From positions 1 through 64,000 of the forward strand of contig UQHF01000008.1 in the NCBI GenBank assembly GCA_900540785.1: DNA of 64,000 bases, given 5' to 3'. Positions 15,945-25,151 of this stretch are shown one piece after another; position 1 is the first letter of the stretch, and each line of letters opens with the position of its first letter. The notes below the pieces were generated by a model that made no database searches, was not told the origin of the DNA, and saw nothing but the letters and a program-made list of their open reading frames with translations. Made by a program: the position numbers and the translations under genes. This DNA is from an uncultured Blautia sp. GTDB taxonomy: Bacteria > Bacillota > Clostridia > Lachnospirales > Lachnospiraceae.

Positions 15945-16730
15945 TCAGTTATTTTTCCCTGTGCCATGCTCTGATTCGTTCTCATACTTCCTGCCTGTAA
16001 TATAGACAGGAATAAGAAGTGTACTAAAAAATACTGCCAGCACTGTCCACTTCCAAGCTGCATTGCTCAATGTAAGCCCTGCGCTTTTCGCAAGAAAAGC
16101 TCCCGCTGGAAGGAATATCATAGAAAGACAGCACCAGTATCTCATAATCTTTATAATATGCGGCCAATTTCTGTTGTTGAATTTCAGCCCCATCATATTC
16201 ATATGAAAAGGTCCGTCGTAAAAAACAGTTACTTTTTGTTCATCATAAAATCCCGGAAGCTTTGTTTTTACGAAAAAACAGAAATAAGCACCAAAGATCG
16301 CGCACAATACTGTCAGCGTAGCAAGAGACTCAAAAAAAGGCTCTCTGCAATTTAAAAATAATCCTGCCGCTCCCAAAAGCAGGGAAATCCCGTAAAAAAT
16401 GAACCATCTGCTTTTCACCTGGTATGCCCGCTCTGTTTTTTCCTCTCCGTAATGAATTGCCGTCTTTACAATATCCTCCACCGTGTCTGTTTCCAGAATG
16501 GCATTTTCCGCTATTCTCTCGCACATTAAAAGTTCCGTGACTGAAACTCCTAAAAGCTCTGCAAGAGGAATTAAAAGACTGGTGTCCGGTATACTGTTTC
16601 CGGTTTCCCATTTGCTCACCGCCTTATCGGATACATAAAGCTGTTGTGCAAGCTCCTTTTGAGTATATCCCTTTTCTTTTCTGAGCTCCGATACAAGAGC
16701 TCCGAATTTTTCTTTGTCGATCTCGAACAT
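15945..16730 (-). CDS. XRE-family transcriptional regulator with membrane domain
   Basis: A 261-residue protein with an N-terminal XRE helix-turn-helix (about residues 8-62: LVSELRKEKGYTQKELAQQL, SDKAVSKWETGNSIPDTSLL) and a C-terminal part with four hydrophobic segments from about residue 115, ending in a polar tail. XRE regulators fused to membrane domains are common in Firmicutes; their signals are mostly unknown. GGAGGTGAT precedes the chosen ATG; the longer frame starts five codons earlier within that ribosome binding site. No partner gene is obvious. Confidence 0.87.
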   Translation of the reverse strand: MFEIDKEKFGALVSELRKEKGYTQKELAQQLYVSDKAVSKWETGNSIPDTSLLIPLAELLGVSVTELLMCERIAENAILETDTVEDIVKTAIHYGEEKTERAYQVKSRWFIFYGISLLLGAAGLFLNCREPFFESLATLTVLCAIFGAYFCFFVKTKLPGFYDEQKVTVFYDGPFHMNMMGLKFNNRNWPHIIKIMRYWCCLSMIFLPAGAFLAKSAGLTLSNAAWKWTVLAVFFSTLLIPVYITGRKYENESEHGTGKNN

Positions 16731-16802
16731 ATTGATCACCTCCACTGAAAATTTTAAGAGAAATTGCTGCTTTTCACAACCGACCAGCAGTAGAATCCCC
16801 TG

Positions 16803-16845
16803 TTTTTACCAGTATTCCAGGATTCGAGGCGAAAAAAGGAGCTGT
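16803..16845. repeat. 43-bp direct repeat, left copy
   Basis: Matches 18275-18317 at 41 of 43 positions. It ends 10 bases before the stop codon of the AlbA-domain gene. The copy contains the six-A tract and the GGAGCTGT arm of the fucI terminator but lacks the other arm. Confidence 0.9.
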
Positions 16846-16855
16846 ACGAAATGTA

Positions 16856-18184
16856 CTATAAAATAATCCATTTTCCTTTTTGGCTGGAACCTTCTCTTTT
16901 TATAATTCCAGATTTTTTCATGGATTCCATATAATACTTAACTGTACTATACTTTTCTCCAATGATACCTGCAATCTTTTTCTGGGACAACGATGGTTCC
17001 TCTTGAATCACTTTCAAGATACGCGCAACTACGGAATTGTCCTTCGCTTGGTTAGCTTGGTTAGTATCTTGGTCAGTGTTACTAACCAAGCTCCTGAACA
17101 TGACCATAATATCCTCACGTTTGATTGTGTATTCCGGCATAGGATTTCCAATTTCCTTACAACTGTCTTTTATTTTTTCGATTCCACGTCCCCATGCCTC
17201 AATAAAACCGGCTCTGAAAAATGTATTTGCAATCAGCGGATTATATGGTCTTGAGCGATGCTTTCCCATCAGATCATCAAGTGTCCAATCCTCCGGAAAA
17301 ATGCAATCATTCGCAATATAAAGCCTATCTGCATACACACTGATTTGTATAGGAATCAAAGCTCCATAAAATTTGTGTGCAATAGCATTAAAAACAGCTT
17401 CTCTGATTGCCTCCTTTGGGAAGGGATAGGTTTCCACCCTGGTTACTCCCCTGTAAGAAATATCTGCCTTTAAATATTTTGTAAAAATAAGATCAACTAC
17501 TCGATCTGCCTGCGATATTAGAGATCCGTGAATTTCATCTTGATACCGCAATTCAGCATCTGATTCAAAATATCCAATTTTAACATAAGCTCCCGGTATC
17601 CACTTCTCCGGATTGTGATGGAAAAGTAAGATAGCCGCTCTTTTTAATTGACCATTTTCAAGCAAATTAAGGCTGTCAAGTAGCTGCTCATTCGTAGCCT
17701 CAACGTCTTTGCGATCCATTCGTTTACTAAGAACCGCCTGTTCCCGGAAAATATCAAAGCTGTCATTTCTTAAATCTTTTACCGTTACCCCCTGAACCGG
17801 CACACTATCCCATGTTATTCCGGTCTTTTGCAGCAAGAATTGATTGAGCGCCTGTCCTTTTAACTGTTGTTTGGTGCTGCCACTCCGATAGTGATATTCT
17901 CCCTTATAATTCACCGGATAACTGTTCGGATTCACGCAAATTTCAATATAGTTTTTCTCATCTTCTGTCAACAAATTCACATCTACAATTATTCCCAAAA
18001 CATCTCGGATTTTATTTGGTATATCCTCCATCAATTTTTTGCTGTCCTGCACCCCAATTACTGTACCCTCATCATTTGTGCCAATGTAAATTTTGCCACC
18101 CTGTGCGTTTGCAAAACCGCATATCCATTTAAGATATTCATCCCGCCAGGATTCTTTCCATTCTACATTTTGGCTCTCTGCCAC
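16856..18184 (-). CDS. AlbA_2/Schlafen-like ATP-binding regulator
   Basis: A 442-residue protein with an N-terminal AlbA_2 (divergent AAA-4, Schlafen-like) domain (about 1-125: SQNVEWKESWRDEYLKWICG, GGKIYIGTNDEGTVIG), a central GHKL-type ATPase-like domain (EAIREAVFNAIAHKFY, AGFIEAWGRGIEKI) and a C-terminal winged helix (SLSQKKIAGIIGEKYSTVKYY). Such proteins are annotated as transcriptional regulators or phage-defence-associated factors; the role here is unknown. The start GTG lies 9 bases after AGGAGG; no ATG is well placed. The gene, with its own promoter, sits between two 43-bp direct repeats and splits the fucose locus, suggesting acquisition as a unit. Confidence 0.85.
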   Translation of the reverse strand: MAESQNVEWKESWRDEYLKWICGFANAQGGKIYIGTNDEGTVIGVQDSKKLMEDIPNKIRDVLGIIVDVNLLTEDEKNYIEICVNPNSYPVNYKGEYHYRSGSTKQQLKGQALNQFLLQKTGITWDSVPVQGVTVKDLRNDSFDIFREQAVLSKRMDRKDVEATNEQLLDSLNLLENGQLKRAAILLFHHNPEKWIPGAYVKIGYFESDAELRYQDEIHGSLISQADRVVDLIFTKYLKADISYRGVTRVETYPFPKEAIREAVFNAIAHKFYGALIPIQISVYADRLYIANDCIFPEDWTLDDLMGKHRSRPYNPLIANTFFRAGFIEAWGRGIEKIKDSCKEIGNPMPEYTIKREDIMVMFRSLVSNTDQDTNQANQAKDNSVVARILKVIQEEPSLSQKKIAGIIGEKYSTVKYYMESMKKSGIIKREGSSQKGKWIIL

Positions 18185-18237
18185 TAATATGCACCTCCTC
18201 AGGTATTTCTTTATCGTACATTCGTAAGTTACAAATA

Positions 18238-18266
18238 ATGGTATCACACACCTGTAAATTTATCAA
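18238..18266 (-). promoter_or_regulatory. Promoter of the AlbA-domain gene
   Basis: Minus strand TTGATA (18266-18261), 17-bp spacer, TACCAT (18243-18238). It lies inside the segment bounded by the direct repeats. Confidence 0.5.
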
Positions 18267-18274
18267 CAATCGTA

Positions 18275-18317
18275 TTTTTACCGGTATTTCAGGATTCGAG
18301 GCGAAAAAAGGAGCTGT
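18275..18317. repeat. 43-bp direct repeat, right copy
   Basis: Partner of 16803-16845, 1472 bp apart. This copy runs into the fucI terminator and contains one of its arms and the T-tract. Confidence 0.9.
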
Positions 18318-18332
18318 GCATCGCACAGCTCC
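18304..18332 (-). terminator. Terminator of fucI
   Basis: Ten-bp perfect stem GGAGCTGTGC/GCACAGCTCC (18310-18319 with 18323-18332), loop of three, then six T on the minus strand. One arm belongs to the 43-bp direct repeat. Confidence 0.9.
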
Positions 18333-18355
18333 CCATCTGCCTCAGGCAGTATATT

Positions 18356-20149
18356 TTATTTGTAAAGTGGTCCGTAGTTTTTGCAAGCTCTGTAATCTGC
18401 GCCTTCTTTGTCCATTCCGAATGCGTTCCAAGCTGCCGGACGGAAGATTTTTTCTTCCGGAACGTTGTGCATGCAAACCGGAATTCTCAGCATAGAGCAC
18501 ATTGTGATGAGATCTGCACCGATGTGTCCGTAAGAAATTGCACCGTGGTTTGCACCCCAGTTGTTCATTACATCGTAAGCAGTCTTGAATGCGCCTTCGC
18601 CTGTACATCTTGGTGCGAACCATGTACATGGCCATGTGTAGTCTGTACGTTTCCACAGTTTGTCAGAAACTTCCTCAGGAAGATTTACTGTCCATCCTTC
18701 TGCAATCTGAAGAACCGGTCCTAAACCTTTTACAAGATTCAGACGGATCATAGTAGCAGGCATTTCTGCTTTTGTAACAAATCTGGAAGAGAATCCGCCG
18801 CCACGGAAGTATCCGTTATCTGCTGCGTTCCATGTTGTAGCGTCCATGATCGCTTTCTGGTCTTCCTCTGTTACATTCCACCATTCTTTCATTACGCCGT
18901 TGCCGTTTTCGTCTTTTGCTTCGCCGCAGGCATCAAGGCAGCATGCACCGGAATTGATAAGGTGGATAAATCCGCCGTTCTCTTTTGCAACGCCTTCCAG
19001 ATCATATCCTGTTGCTTTCTTAACAGCTTCCGGGCTCCAGTATGTACGAACGTCTGCAAACATCTGCGCACGGTTTGTAAGAAGTTTCATGAACATCATT
19101 CCAAGACCGTTTAATACGTCGTTCTCTGTTGCAAGGATGTATGGCTCTCTTGCGCCGTTCCAGTCAAAGGAAGTATTTAAAACCGCCTCTGCAAAGTCGC
19201 CGTTCGGATAGAAATCTGTCCACTGTCTCTGTCCCTGGAAACCTGCTGCAAGTGCGTTATGTCCGATTGCTTCCTCGGAGAATTTCGGATCAAGATTGTC
19301 ACAGCCATTCATCAGCTCTTTGATGATAACTGCCATCTTAACAACAAACTCAAACTGCTCTTCTTTCTTCTCCGGGCTCATCTGTAATTCTTCCGGGTTC
19401 TTGTCGAAGCCGATCTTACATGTCTCTTTTGCCCATTTCAGAGCTTTTTCAAACTCTTCGTGGTCGTAGATGCCCTCTGTCATACGACGGATAATTTCTA
19501 CCTCGTCAACAGATTCTACACGCATTCCAAGGTAGGACTCGATAAAGTCGGAATCAATGATAGATCCGCCGATACCCATGCAGATAGAACCGATCTGTAA
19601 GTAAGATTTTCCTCTCATGGAAGCTGCTGCAACTGCTGCGCGTCCGAATCTTAACAGTTTTTCCTGAACGTCTTCCGGAATAGATGTGTCGTCTGCTTCG
19701 CAAACGTCATGTCCGTAAATACCGAATGCCGGAAGACCTTTCTGTGCATGTGTTGCAAGAACAGATGCAAGGTATACAGCTCCCGGTCTTTCTGTTCCGT
19801 TGAATCCCCATACAGCTTTGATCGTCTGCGGGTCCATATCCATTGTCTCGGAACCGTAGCACCAGCAAGGTGTAACAGTTACTGTAATGTCAACGCCTTC
19901 TTTGCGGAATTTTTCTGCACATGCTGCAGACTCTCCAACACGTCCGATTGTTGTATCTGCGATAACAACCTTTACCGGCTCTCCGTTGGAATATCTTAAA
20001 TTGTCTTCAAACAGTTTTGCAGCGGATTTCGCCATGTTCATTGTCTGCTCTTCCAGAGAACCTCTTACGTCAAGAGCGCCTCTTCTTCCGTCGATTGTTG
20101 GACGGATACCAATTACAGGATAACCACCGATTAATCTGCTTTTTGCCAT
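18356..20149 (-). CDS. fucI: L-fucose isomerase
   Basis: A 597-residue protein, close to the 591 residues of E. coli FucI. It converts L-fucose to L-fuculose in the cytoplasm with Mn2+. Metal-binding Glu342 (LATENDV) and Asp366 (FADVRTYW) align with E. coli Glu337 and Asp361, and a NHG motif near residue 535 supplies the C-terminal His. The N-terminal [20 protein letters not shown] is typical. GGAGGTAATTCATT precedes the ATG. It is divergent from an AraC regulator; fuculokinase and fuculose-phosphate aldolase genes are not in the window. Confidence 0.97.
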   Translation of the reverse strand: MAKSRLIGGYPVIGIRPTIDGRRGALDVRGSLEEQTMNMAKSAAKLFEDNLRYSNGEPVKVVIADTTIGRVGESAACAEKFRKEGVDITVTVTPCWCYGSETMDMDPQTIKAVWGFNGTERPGAVYLASVLATHAQKGLPAFGIYGHDVCEADDTSIPEDVQEKLLRFGRAAVAAASMRGKSYLQIGSICMGIGGSIIDSDFIESYLGMRVESVDEVEIIRRMTEGIYDHEEFEKALKWAKETCKIGFDKNPEELQMSPEKKEEQFEFVVKMAVIIKELMNGCDNLDPKFSEEAIGHNALAAGFQGQRQWTDFYPNGDFAEAVLNTSFDWNGAREPYILATENDVLNGLGMMFMKLLTNRAQMFADVRTYWSPEAVKKATGYDLEGVAKENGGFIHLINSGACCLDACGEAKDENGNGVMKEWWNVTEEDQKAIMDATTWNAADNGYFRGGGFSSRFVTKAEMPATMIRLNLVKGLGPVLQIAEGWTVNLPEEVSDKLWKRTDYTWPCTWFAPRCTGEGAFKTAYDVMNNWGANHGAISYGHIGADLITMCSMLRIPVCMHNVPEEKIFRPAAWNAFGMDKEGADYRACKNYGPLYK

Positions 20150-20245
20150 AATGAATTACCTCCATTTATTAAGCTCAATGTCTTTGTGAGAGAAGTTTTC
20201 CTGTCTAAAAGCCGCAGGAAATCCGCTCTCGTTTCTTATGTAGCT

Positions 20246-20251
20246 ATTATA
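20246..20251 (-). promoter_or_regulatory. -10 box of fucI
   Basis: A consensus TATAAT on the minus strand, 97 bp before the fucI start. No acceptable -35 lies 16-18 bp upstream, suggesting activator dependence, with the divergent AraC protein as the obvious candidate. Confidence 0.5.
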
Positions 20252-20254
20252 CAT

Positions 20255-20284
20255 TTGCCTTTTTGAAATTACTTGTGCTATAAT
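20255..20284 (+). promoter_or_regulatory. Promoter of the AraC regulator gene
   Basis: TTGCCT (20255-20260), 18-bp spacer, TATAAT (20279-20284). Confidence 0.55.
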
Positions 20285-20288
20285 AGCA
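20276..20288. promoter_or_regulatory. 13-bp palindrome over the -10 (candidate operator)
   Basis: TGCTAT-A-ATAGCA is a perfect palindrome overlapping the -10 of the regulator promoter. A related half, TAGCTATTATA, lies at 20241-20251 over the fucI -10. Candidate autoregulation site. Confidence 0.45.
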
Positions 20289-20342
20289 AATAATAGTACA
20301 ATATTCACTTTTTTGTATTTTTTTGGAAAGGAGATTTTTTCC

Positions 20343-21212
20343 ATGCACGATCTGGGACAAAATGAAGACCGTTTAAGAGGAACTTACGGCTTTCCATTTG
20401 AATTTCATCACATTGACAGCAGCCATCCCCGATACATTATGTCATACCACTGGCATGTGGAATATGAAATCATGCGTATTCTTGAGGGAACTCTCACTGT
20501 CACTTTAGACGAAAAAAGTTTCACAGCAAAAGCCGGAGATATAATTTTTGTACATAGCGGAATCCTGCATTCCGGCATTCCGGAAAAATGTGTCTATGAA
20601 TGTATTGTTTTTGATATGAACGCATTTTTGAAAACCGGCTCTGCCTGCTCCGGATATATCCAGAGAATTGTTCATCAGGACATTATGATCTATCACCACT
20701 TTACTTCAAAACAAGAGGAAATCCTTGAAGCTGCGAACAGTATTTTCCAGGCTTTCCTGAAAAAAGAGGAAGGATATGAGCTGACTGTCTTTGGACAATT
20801 TTACCACTTTTTTGGTCTTATTTTTGGTAAACATTACTACTTTGAAAGTCTTCCCAGGGAAAGAAGGGATTATAAGAGGATTCTTCAGCTGAAACAGGTT
20901 GTGGAGTTTATTGAAAAAAACTACAGCTCTCCTCTTACTCTGCAGCAGCTCTCCGCCTCTGTATCCATGTCTCCCAAATATTTCTGCCGTTTTTTCTCGG
21001 AGATGACACACCAGACTCCTATGGACTATTTAAACAGGCAGAGGATTGAGCAGGCATGTTACCAGCTTTCCACAACAGACGACTCCATCACGGAAATCGC
21101 ATACAGAAACGGTTTCAATGATTTAAGCTACTTTATCCGCACCTTCCGGAAATATAAGGGCATTACCCCCGGAAAATACAGAAAGCCAGGCGCATCACGC
21201 CCGGCTTCCTGA
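20343..21212 (+). CDS. AraC-family regulator, likely of fucose utilisation
   Basis: A 289-residue regulator. The N-terminal half is a cupin-type AraC ligand-binding domain (YHWHVEYEIMRILEGTL, KAGDIIFVHSGILHSG); the C-terminal half has two helix-turn-helix motifs (LTLQQLSASVSMSPKYFCRF and SITEIAYRNGFNDLSYFIRT) and the family ending YKGITPGKYRK. Start MHDLG is placed by AAGGAG 8 bases upstream; the longer frame begins ten codons earlier without a site. It is divergent from fucI and probably controls it. It does not resemble the response regulator at 12326 outside the DNA-binding domain, so fucose uptake and catabolism may be under two regulators. Confidence 0.9.
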   Translation: MHDLGQNEDRLRGTYGFPFEFHHIDSSHPRYIMSYHWHVEYEIMRILEGTLTVTLDEKSFTAKAGDIIFVHSGILHSGIPEKCVYECIVFDMNAFLKTGSACSGYIQRIVHQDIMIYHHFTSKQEEILEAANSIFQAFLKKEEGYELTVFGQFYHFFGLIFGKHYYFESLPRERRDYKRILQLKQVVEFIEKNYSSPLTLQQLSASVSMSPKYFCRFFSEMTHQTPMDYLNRQRIEQACYQLSTTDDSITEIAYRNGFNDLSYFIRTFRKYKGITPGKYRKPGASRPAS

Positions 21213-21239
21213 GTTTCATTTTTTATATTCTGTAATTTG

Positions 21240-22679
21240 TTAATAATTAGGTGCATATACCATTCCATACACAAGTACGCAGGATACAGCCAGCAAAACA
21301 GAAGATACGCGGAAGAAGATCCTCTTCGCCCTCTCACTTTTCACCAGCCTGTCCAGCCATGTTTCATACCCCAGCGTAATGAAATACATAATGGGTAAAA
21401 GTCCCGGCATAATATACCGCCCCTGCGCCTGAAAATCACTGGCATACGCATAGTAGAGCAGGAGAAATACCGGTATCATAACGGCAAGCAGAAGACACAG
21501 TCTCATGAAATTCATGCTGTTCCATACCTTATCCTTCCTGTATTTTCTGATAATAAGCTCGCCTTTTTCGTCTTTGATCCGTTCTTCACCCAGATCGCGA
21601 TTCGCAACAAAAAAGTATTTCCGGATACAGAAAAGATTTCCGGCAGCACCAAGGGCAAAAAATACAACATATGCCTTTGTCCAGCTTTCCGGCATGAAAA
21701 TATCCATAAAACCGAACATTCCGATAAAGCTTGCTACCACTGTACCCATCCAGTTATACTGCCATGTTTCCGGCTTCCAGAACAGCATATACGGAAGGCT
21801 CATACCGATCGCCTGTGGCGTTTCCCTGTTGGACGGCTTTAATTCCGGAATGGCATACATTTCCGCATAATGATCTGAAACCGTCATTCCCAGTATATCT
21901 CCGTCATACATGATTCCATTTCGGATAAACCACCAGCCCGTAAAAAGAAATACGATTGCCAGCATGAAAAACCCTTTTTTCAGCATCTCCTGATAATTCC
22001 ACTGCTGCTCCCCGCATTTCAGCATCATTCCTGCAAACAGAAGCGCACTGCACAGAAGAAATCCATACGCGTTATAATACGACATCACACACAGGGACAT
22101 AGCAAGCCCCAGCTGCATACACACCTTACCCGTCCAGCCTTCCTGGACTGCTCTTACCCAGCAGTAAAATATCCACGCAGTTGCAAGCAGTGCCAGGGAA
22201 TCCATATTCTGATAGGTATGAAGAAAGGCCGCTCCCGGAAGAAAAGTGACAAGAACTGCAAAAAACCATGCTTTTTCTTTTTCAAACAGCCTCTTTCCCA
22301 GCCTGAGCGCAACAAACGCCAGCAAAGTTCCAAAGAGTACATTTGTCAGACGCATAGATTTATAGTAAATATCAAAATCATCCGTGAACAGAGTGGTCAG
22401 CCATGCAAAACCGGCTGATACAATACAGCTTGTATACGGTTTGAAGGCATAGGAAATTCCCCACTGGGGATTTCGTATTTCCGGGTCGCGTCCGTCCGGA
22501 AGTTCTCCATGCTCCACAATATAATTGGTAAGTCTGTATCGCATTTCTTCATCAGGAGAAGCATTCAGGGGCGCCTTCATTGCCCAGACAAACAGGAATA
22601 CAAACACAAATACCAGAAAAAGAAGCTCGTATGCCTTCTCCCTGCTGATAAATGTTTTTTTATCTTTCATTTCTCTCAT
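21240..22679 (-). CDS. Multi-pass membrane protein, DUF2142 type (GT-C-like)
   Basis: A 479-residue protein with about eleven membrane segments. After the first helix comes the loop NASPDEEMRYRLTNYIVEHG with GELPDGRD and RNPQWGISYAFKP, characteristic of DUF2142 proteins, which look like GT-C glycosyltransferases using lipid-linked sugars with acidic residues in the first outer loop. It is the last gene of the polysaccharide operon, 20 bp after the GT2 gene. A role in decorating or attaching the exported polymer outside the membrane is inferred. Its 3' end is separated by 27 bp from the convergent AraC gene. Confidence 0.8.
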   Translation of the reverse strand: MREMKDKKTFISREKAYELLFLVFVFVFLFVWAMKAPLNASPDEEMRYRLTNYIVEHGELPDGRDPEIRNPQWGISYAFKPYTSCIVSAGFAWLTTLFTDDFDIYYKSMRLTNVLFGTLLAFVALRLGKRLFEKEKAWFFAVLVTFLPGAAFLHTYQNMDSLALLATAWIFYCWVRAVQEGWTGKVCMQLGLAMSLCVMSYYNAYGFLLCSALLFAGMMLKCGEQQWNYQEMLKKGFFMLAIVFLFTGWWFIRNGIMYDGDILGMTVSDHYAEMYAIPELKPSNRETPQAIGMSLPYMLFWKPETWQYNWMGTVVASFIGMFGFMDIFMPESWTKAYVVFFALGAAGNLFCIRKYFFVANRDLGEERIKDEKGELIIRKYRKDKVWNSMNFMRLCLLLAVMIPVFLLLYYAYASDFQAQGRYIMPGLLPIMYFITLGYETWLDRLVKSERAKRIFFRVSSVLLAVSCVLVYGMVYAPNY

Positions 22680-22699
22680 TTTATATGTTTCCTTTTGAT

Positions 22700-25147
22700 T
22701 TATAACCTTTTCAGGGAAAAGTCCTGACTCTTTAATGTGAGGTTCGGATTGTAATAAGGATCCGGTTTTGCAAAAATATCCGGCCAGTGACTCTCCAGCG
22801 TTGCAATTTCTCTTGCAAACCTCTCCCTCTTTTCCGGAGTATCCTCAAGCCCTCTTGATTTCGACTCATAATGATACAGTTCCACATAAGGATTATATAC
22901 CACAAGATACCCGGCGTCCCGCACCTTCAGACAGAAATCAATATCATTAAAAGCAACGGCAAGATCGGTGCTTAATCCGCCCACCTTATCAAAGGCTTCT
23001 CTTTTTACCATCATGCAGGCAGCTGTCACTGCGCTGTAATCCTGGGCGCAGATAATCCTGTGACAATATCCTGTGTTTCCTCTTGGCTGCTGCACGAAAC
23101 AGTGTCCTGCTATTCCGCCGAAACCAAGGACAACGCCTGCATGCTGCACCGTATCATCCTCATAATAAAGTCTCGCTCCCACGATTCCCACATCCGGACG
23201 CATACAGTAGCCAAGAAGTTCTTCCAGCCAGTCCGCATTGATCACCTCTGTGTCGTTGTTGAGAAGAAGCAGATATTCTCCCTTTGCGTAAGAAGCGCCG
23301 AAATTATTAATCTCTGAATAATTAAAAGGACCATCCCAGTAAACCATATGAACCTTCGGATTTTTCTTTTCCAGCTCCTTATAATAGGAAAAGGTTCTTT
23401 CTTCCGTACTGTTATTTTCCACGATAATATACTCAAAATTCCGGTAAGTGGATTTCTCTTCCACAGAAGAAATACACCGTTCCAGGTCCTCAATGTGATC
23501 TTTATTTGGAATGATAATGGAAATCAGCGGATCGTGATCGCGAATATATCTTGTCCTGTAAAGTCCCAGATATTCTCCCTGATAAACCTCCGCTTTTATG
23601 CCAATCCTCTCAAAATGCGCCTCAATAGCCCTCTTGCCTGCATCAAAGGCATACATCTTGCTCTCCGGATTTTCCGCTGTGGAATCCTCATGGCATCTCC
23701 AGTGATACAGAATTTTTGGAATGTGATAAATATGCTGTGCTTCCTCCACACACCGGAAAATAAAATCATAATCCTGAGCGCCGTCAAATTCCGGACGGAG
23801 AAGACCAACTTTATCGATCAGCTCTTTTTTTGCCACAAAAAGATGGCAAATATAATTCACAGTACAGAGAAGGTCCAGATTAAAATCCGGTTTAAAATGC
23901 GGCATAAAGAAACGGTTTCCCTTCATACTCATTTTATCCTCGTCTGAATAGAGAACGTCCGTATCCGGATTTTCATTTAACGCCTTCACACATTCGTAGA
24001 GAGCATGTTCACAGAGTATGTCGTCATGGTCTGCAAAGGCGATAAACTCTCCTGTTGCCTCCTCCATTGCCGCGTTTGTATTCTGTGCAATGCGGAGAGG
24101 CTCTTCATTGTAAATCACTTTGATTCTGCTGTCAGACTCCTCAAGTTTCTGTAAAAGAGCAGAAATGGGAGAATGTTTTCCACTTCCATCCGAAAGACAA
24201 AGCTCCCAGTTTGTATATGTCTGGGCTTTCACAGAATCTACAAGCTGTTTTAAGTATTCCTCTTTTGTCTTATAAAGAGGCACGACAATACTGATTTTCG
24301 GCGCGTAGTCAAATGTTGCTTTTCTCTGCTTTGAAAGCTCGCCCTCTGTTGGAAGATGTTTTGGCAGCCAGTCGCTGTAATCTACAGGGCGGTTCGTGCG
24401 CTCGGAAAGTTTTCTTGCCGCTTTTACAACAAGCGCCTTCACTCCGTTTGCCTGCATATAAGTCAGTGCTTTTCTCCTGTATTTTTCTGCTTTTCCAAGA
24501 AAAATCTCTTTTGTCCCAAGTCCTACCTTATGGATAGATTTGCTTCCGTCCTCCTGGCGCATCACAAGGTAAAGAAATTTCCCGGAAAGCCCATCTGCCT
24601 CCACATAAAATCCCGGTTCTCTGTCAATGAGACACTCCCGGAACATTCCTTCCACGTCCACACGAGCATTTCTCTGAACAGGCACAGAAAGAGGATTTTT
24701 ATTTTCATCAAAAAAGCGGATCTGTACATGGGAAGCACCTGCTGCCCAGCCTCTTAACACGAGAGAATGATTTTTTCTGTTTACCCGCTCTTCCTCAATA
24801 TAAAACTGAGGCTTTCCTCTTTTCTTTGAGAGAACAGAAGCCTTAATATGAAACCATTCCAGACGCTCCTTCTCAAATACAGCGTACACCTTTAACATCT
24901 TATATCCGGAAAGTTCCTCCGGAAGCTCTATAAGAGCTTCCACTCTCTGTCCGCCTAAAAGCTCCCCGTCCTTAAAGCGCTCGACTGCGCTTTTGGCAAT
25001 GCACTGCTCTGTGGAAACCAAAAGCTTCTGATCGTCAAGAAATGCCTCTATCGTATATTTTTCAGGAATCACTCCCTGGATCAGATATTTACACCTGTCA
25101 TTTAAGAAAAAGCGTTCTTTTTCCACTATCAGCAACTGATTTCTCAT
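22700..25147 (-). CDS. Glycosyltransferase with two GT2 domains
   Basis: An 815-residue cytoplasmic enzyme. About residues 1-230 form a beta-rich N-terminal region without a recognised family; GT2 domain A follows (about 280-520: PKISIVVPLYKTKEEYLKQL, ADHDDILCEHALYE, LYSDEDKM) and GT2 domain B (about 550-790: LISIIIPNKDHIEDLERCI, LLLNNDTEVI, GARLYYEDDTVQHAGVV, NDIDFCLKVRDAGYLV). Both carry acidic nucleotide-sugar-binding motifs, so both are probably active, as in bifunctional polymerases of rhamnan-like or O-antigen chains. It lies in the operon between the kinase-like gene and the membrane protein. The sugars transferred cannot be read from sequence. Confidence 0.9.
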   Translation of the reverse strand: MRNQLLIVEKERFFLNDRCKYLIQGVIPEKYTIEAFLDDQKLLVSTEQCIAKSAVERFKDGELLGGQRVEALIELPEELSGYKMLKVYAVFEKERLEWFHIKASVLSKKRGKPQFYIEEERVNRKNHSLVLRGWAAGASHVQIRFFDENKNPLSVPVQRNARVDVEGMFRECLIDREPGFYVEADGLSGKFLYLVMRQEDGSKSIHKVGLGTKEIFLGKAEKYRRKALTYMQANGVKALVVKAARKLSERTNRPVDYSDWLPKHLPTEGELSKQRKATFDYAPKISIVVPLYKTKEEYLKQLVDSVKAQTYTNWELCLSDGSGKHSPISALLQKLEESDSRIKVIYNEEPLRIAQNTNAAMEEATGEFIAFADHDDILCEHALYECVKALNENPDTDVLYSDEDKMSMKGNRFFMPHFKPDFNLDLLCTVNYICHLFVAKKELIDKVGLLRPEFDGAQDYDFIFRCVEEAQHIYHIPKILYHWRCHEDSTAENPESKMYAFDAGKRAIEAHFERIGIKAEVYQGEYLGLYRTRYIRDHDPLISIIIPNKDHIEDLERCISSVEEKSTYRNFEYIIVENNSTEERTFSYYKELEKKNPKVHMVYWDGPFNYSEINNFGASYAKGEYLLLLNNDTEVINADWLEELLGYCMRPDVGIVGARLYYEDDTVQHAGVVLGFGGIAGHCFVQQPRGNTGYCHRIICAQDYSAVTAACMMVKREAFDKVGGLSTDLAVAFNDIDFCLKVRDAGYLVVYNPYVELYHYESKSRGLEDTPEKRERFAREIATLESHWPDIFAKPDPYYNPNLTLKSQDFSLKRL

Positions 25148-25151
25148 GCTT

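Noticed and set aside
16803..18317. 43-bp repeats as a CRISPR array or IS ends
   Set aside because: Only two copies, in direct orientation 1.5 kb apart with a gene between them; IS ends would be inverted and a transposase is missing.
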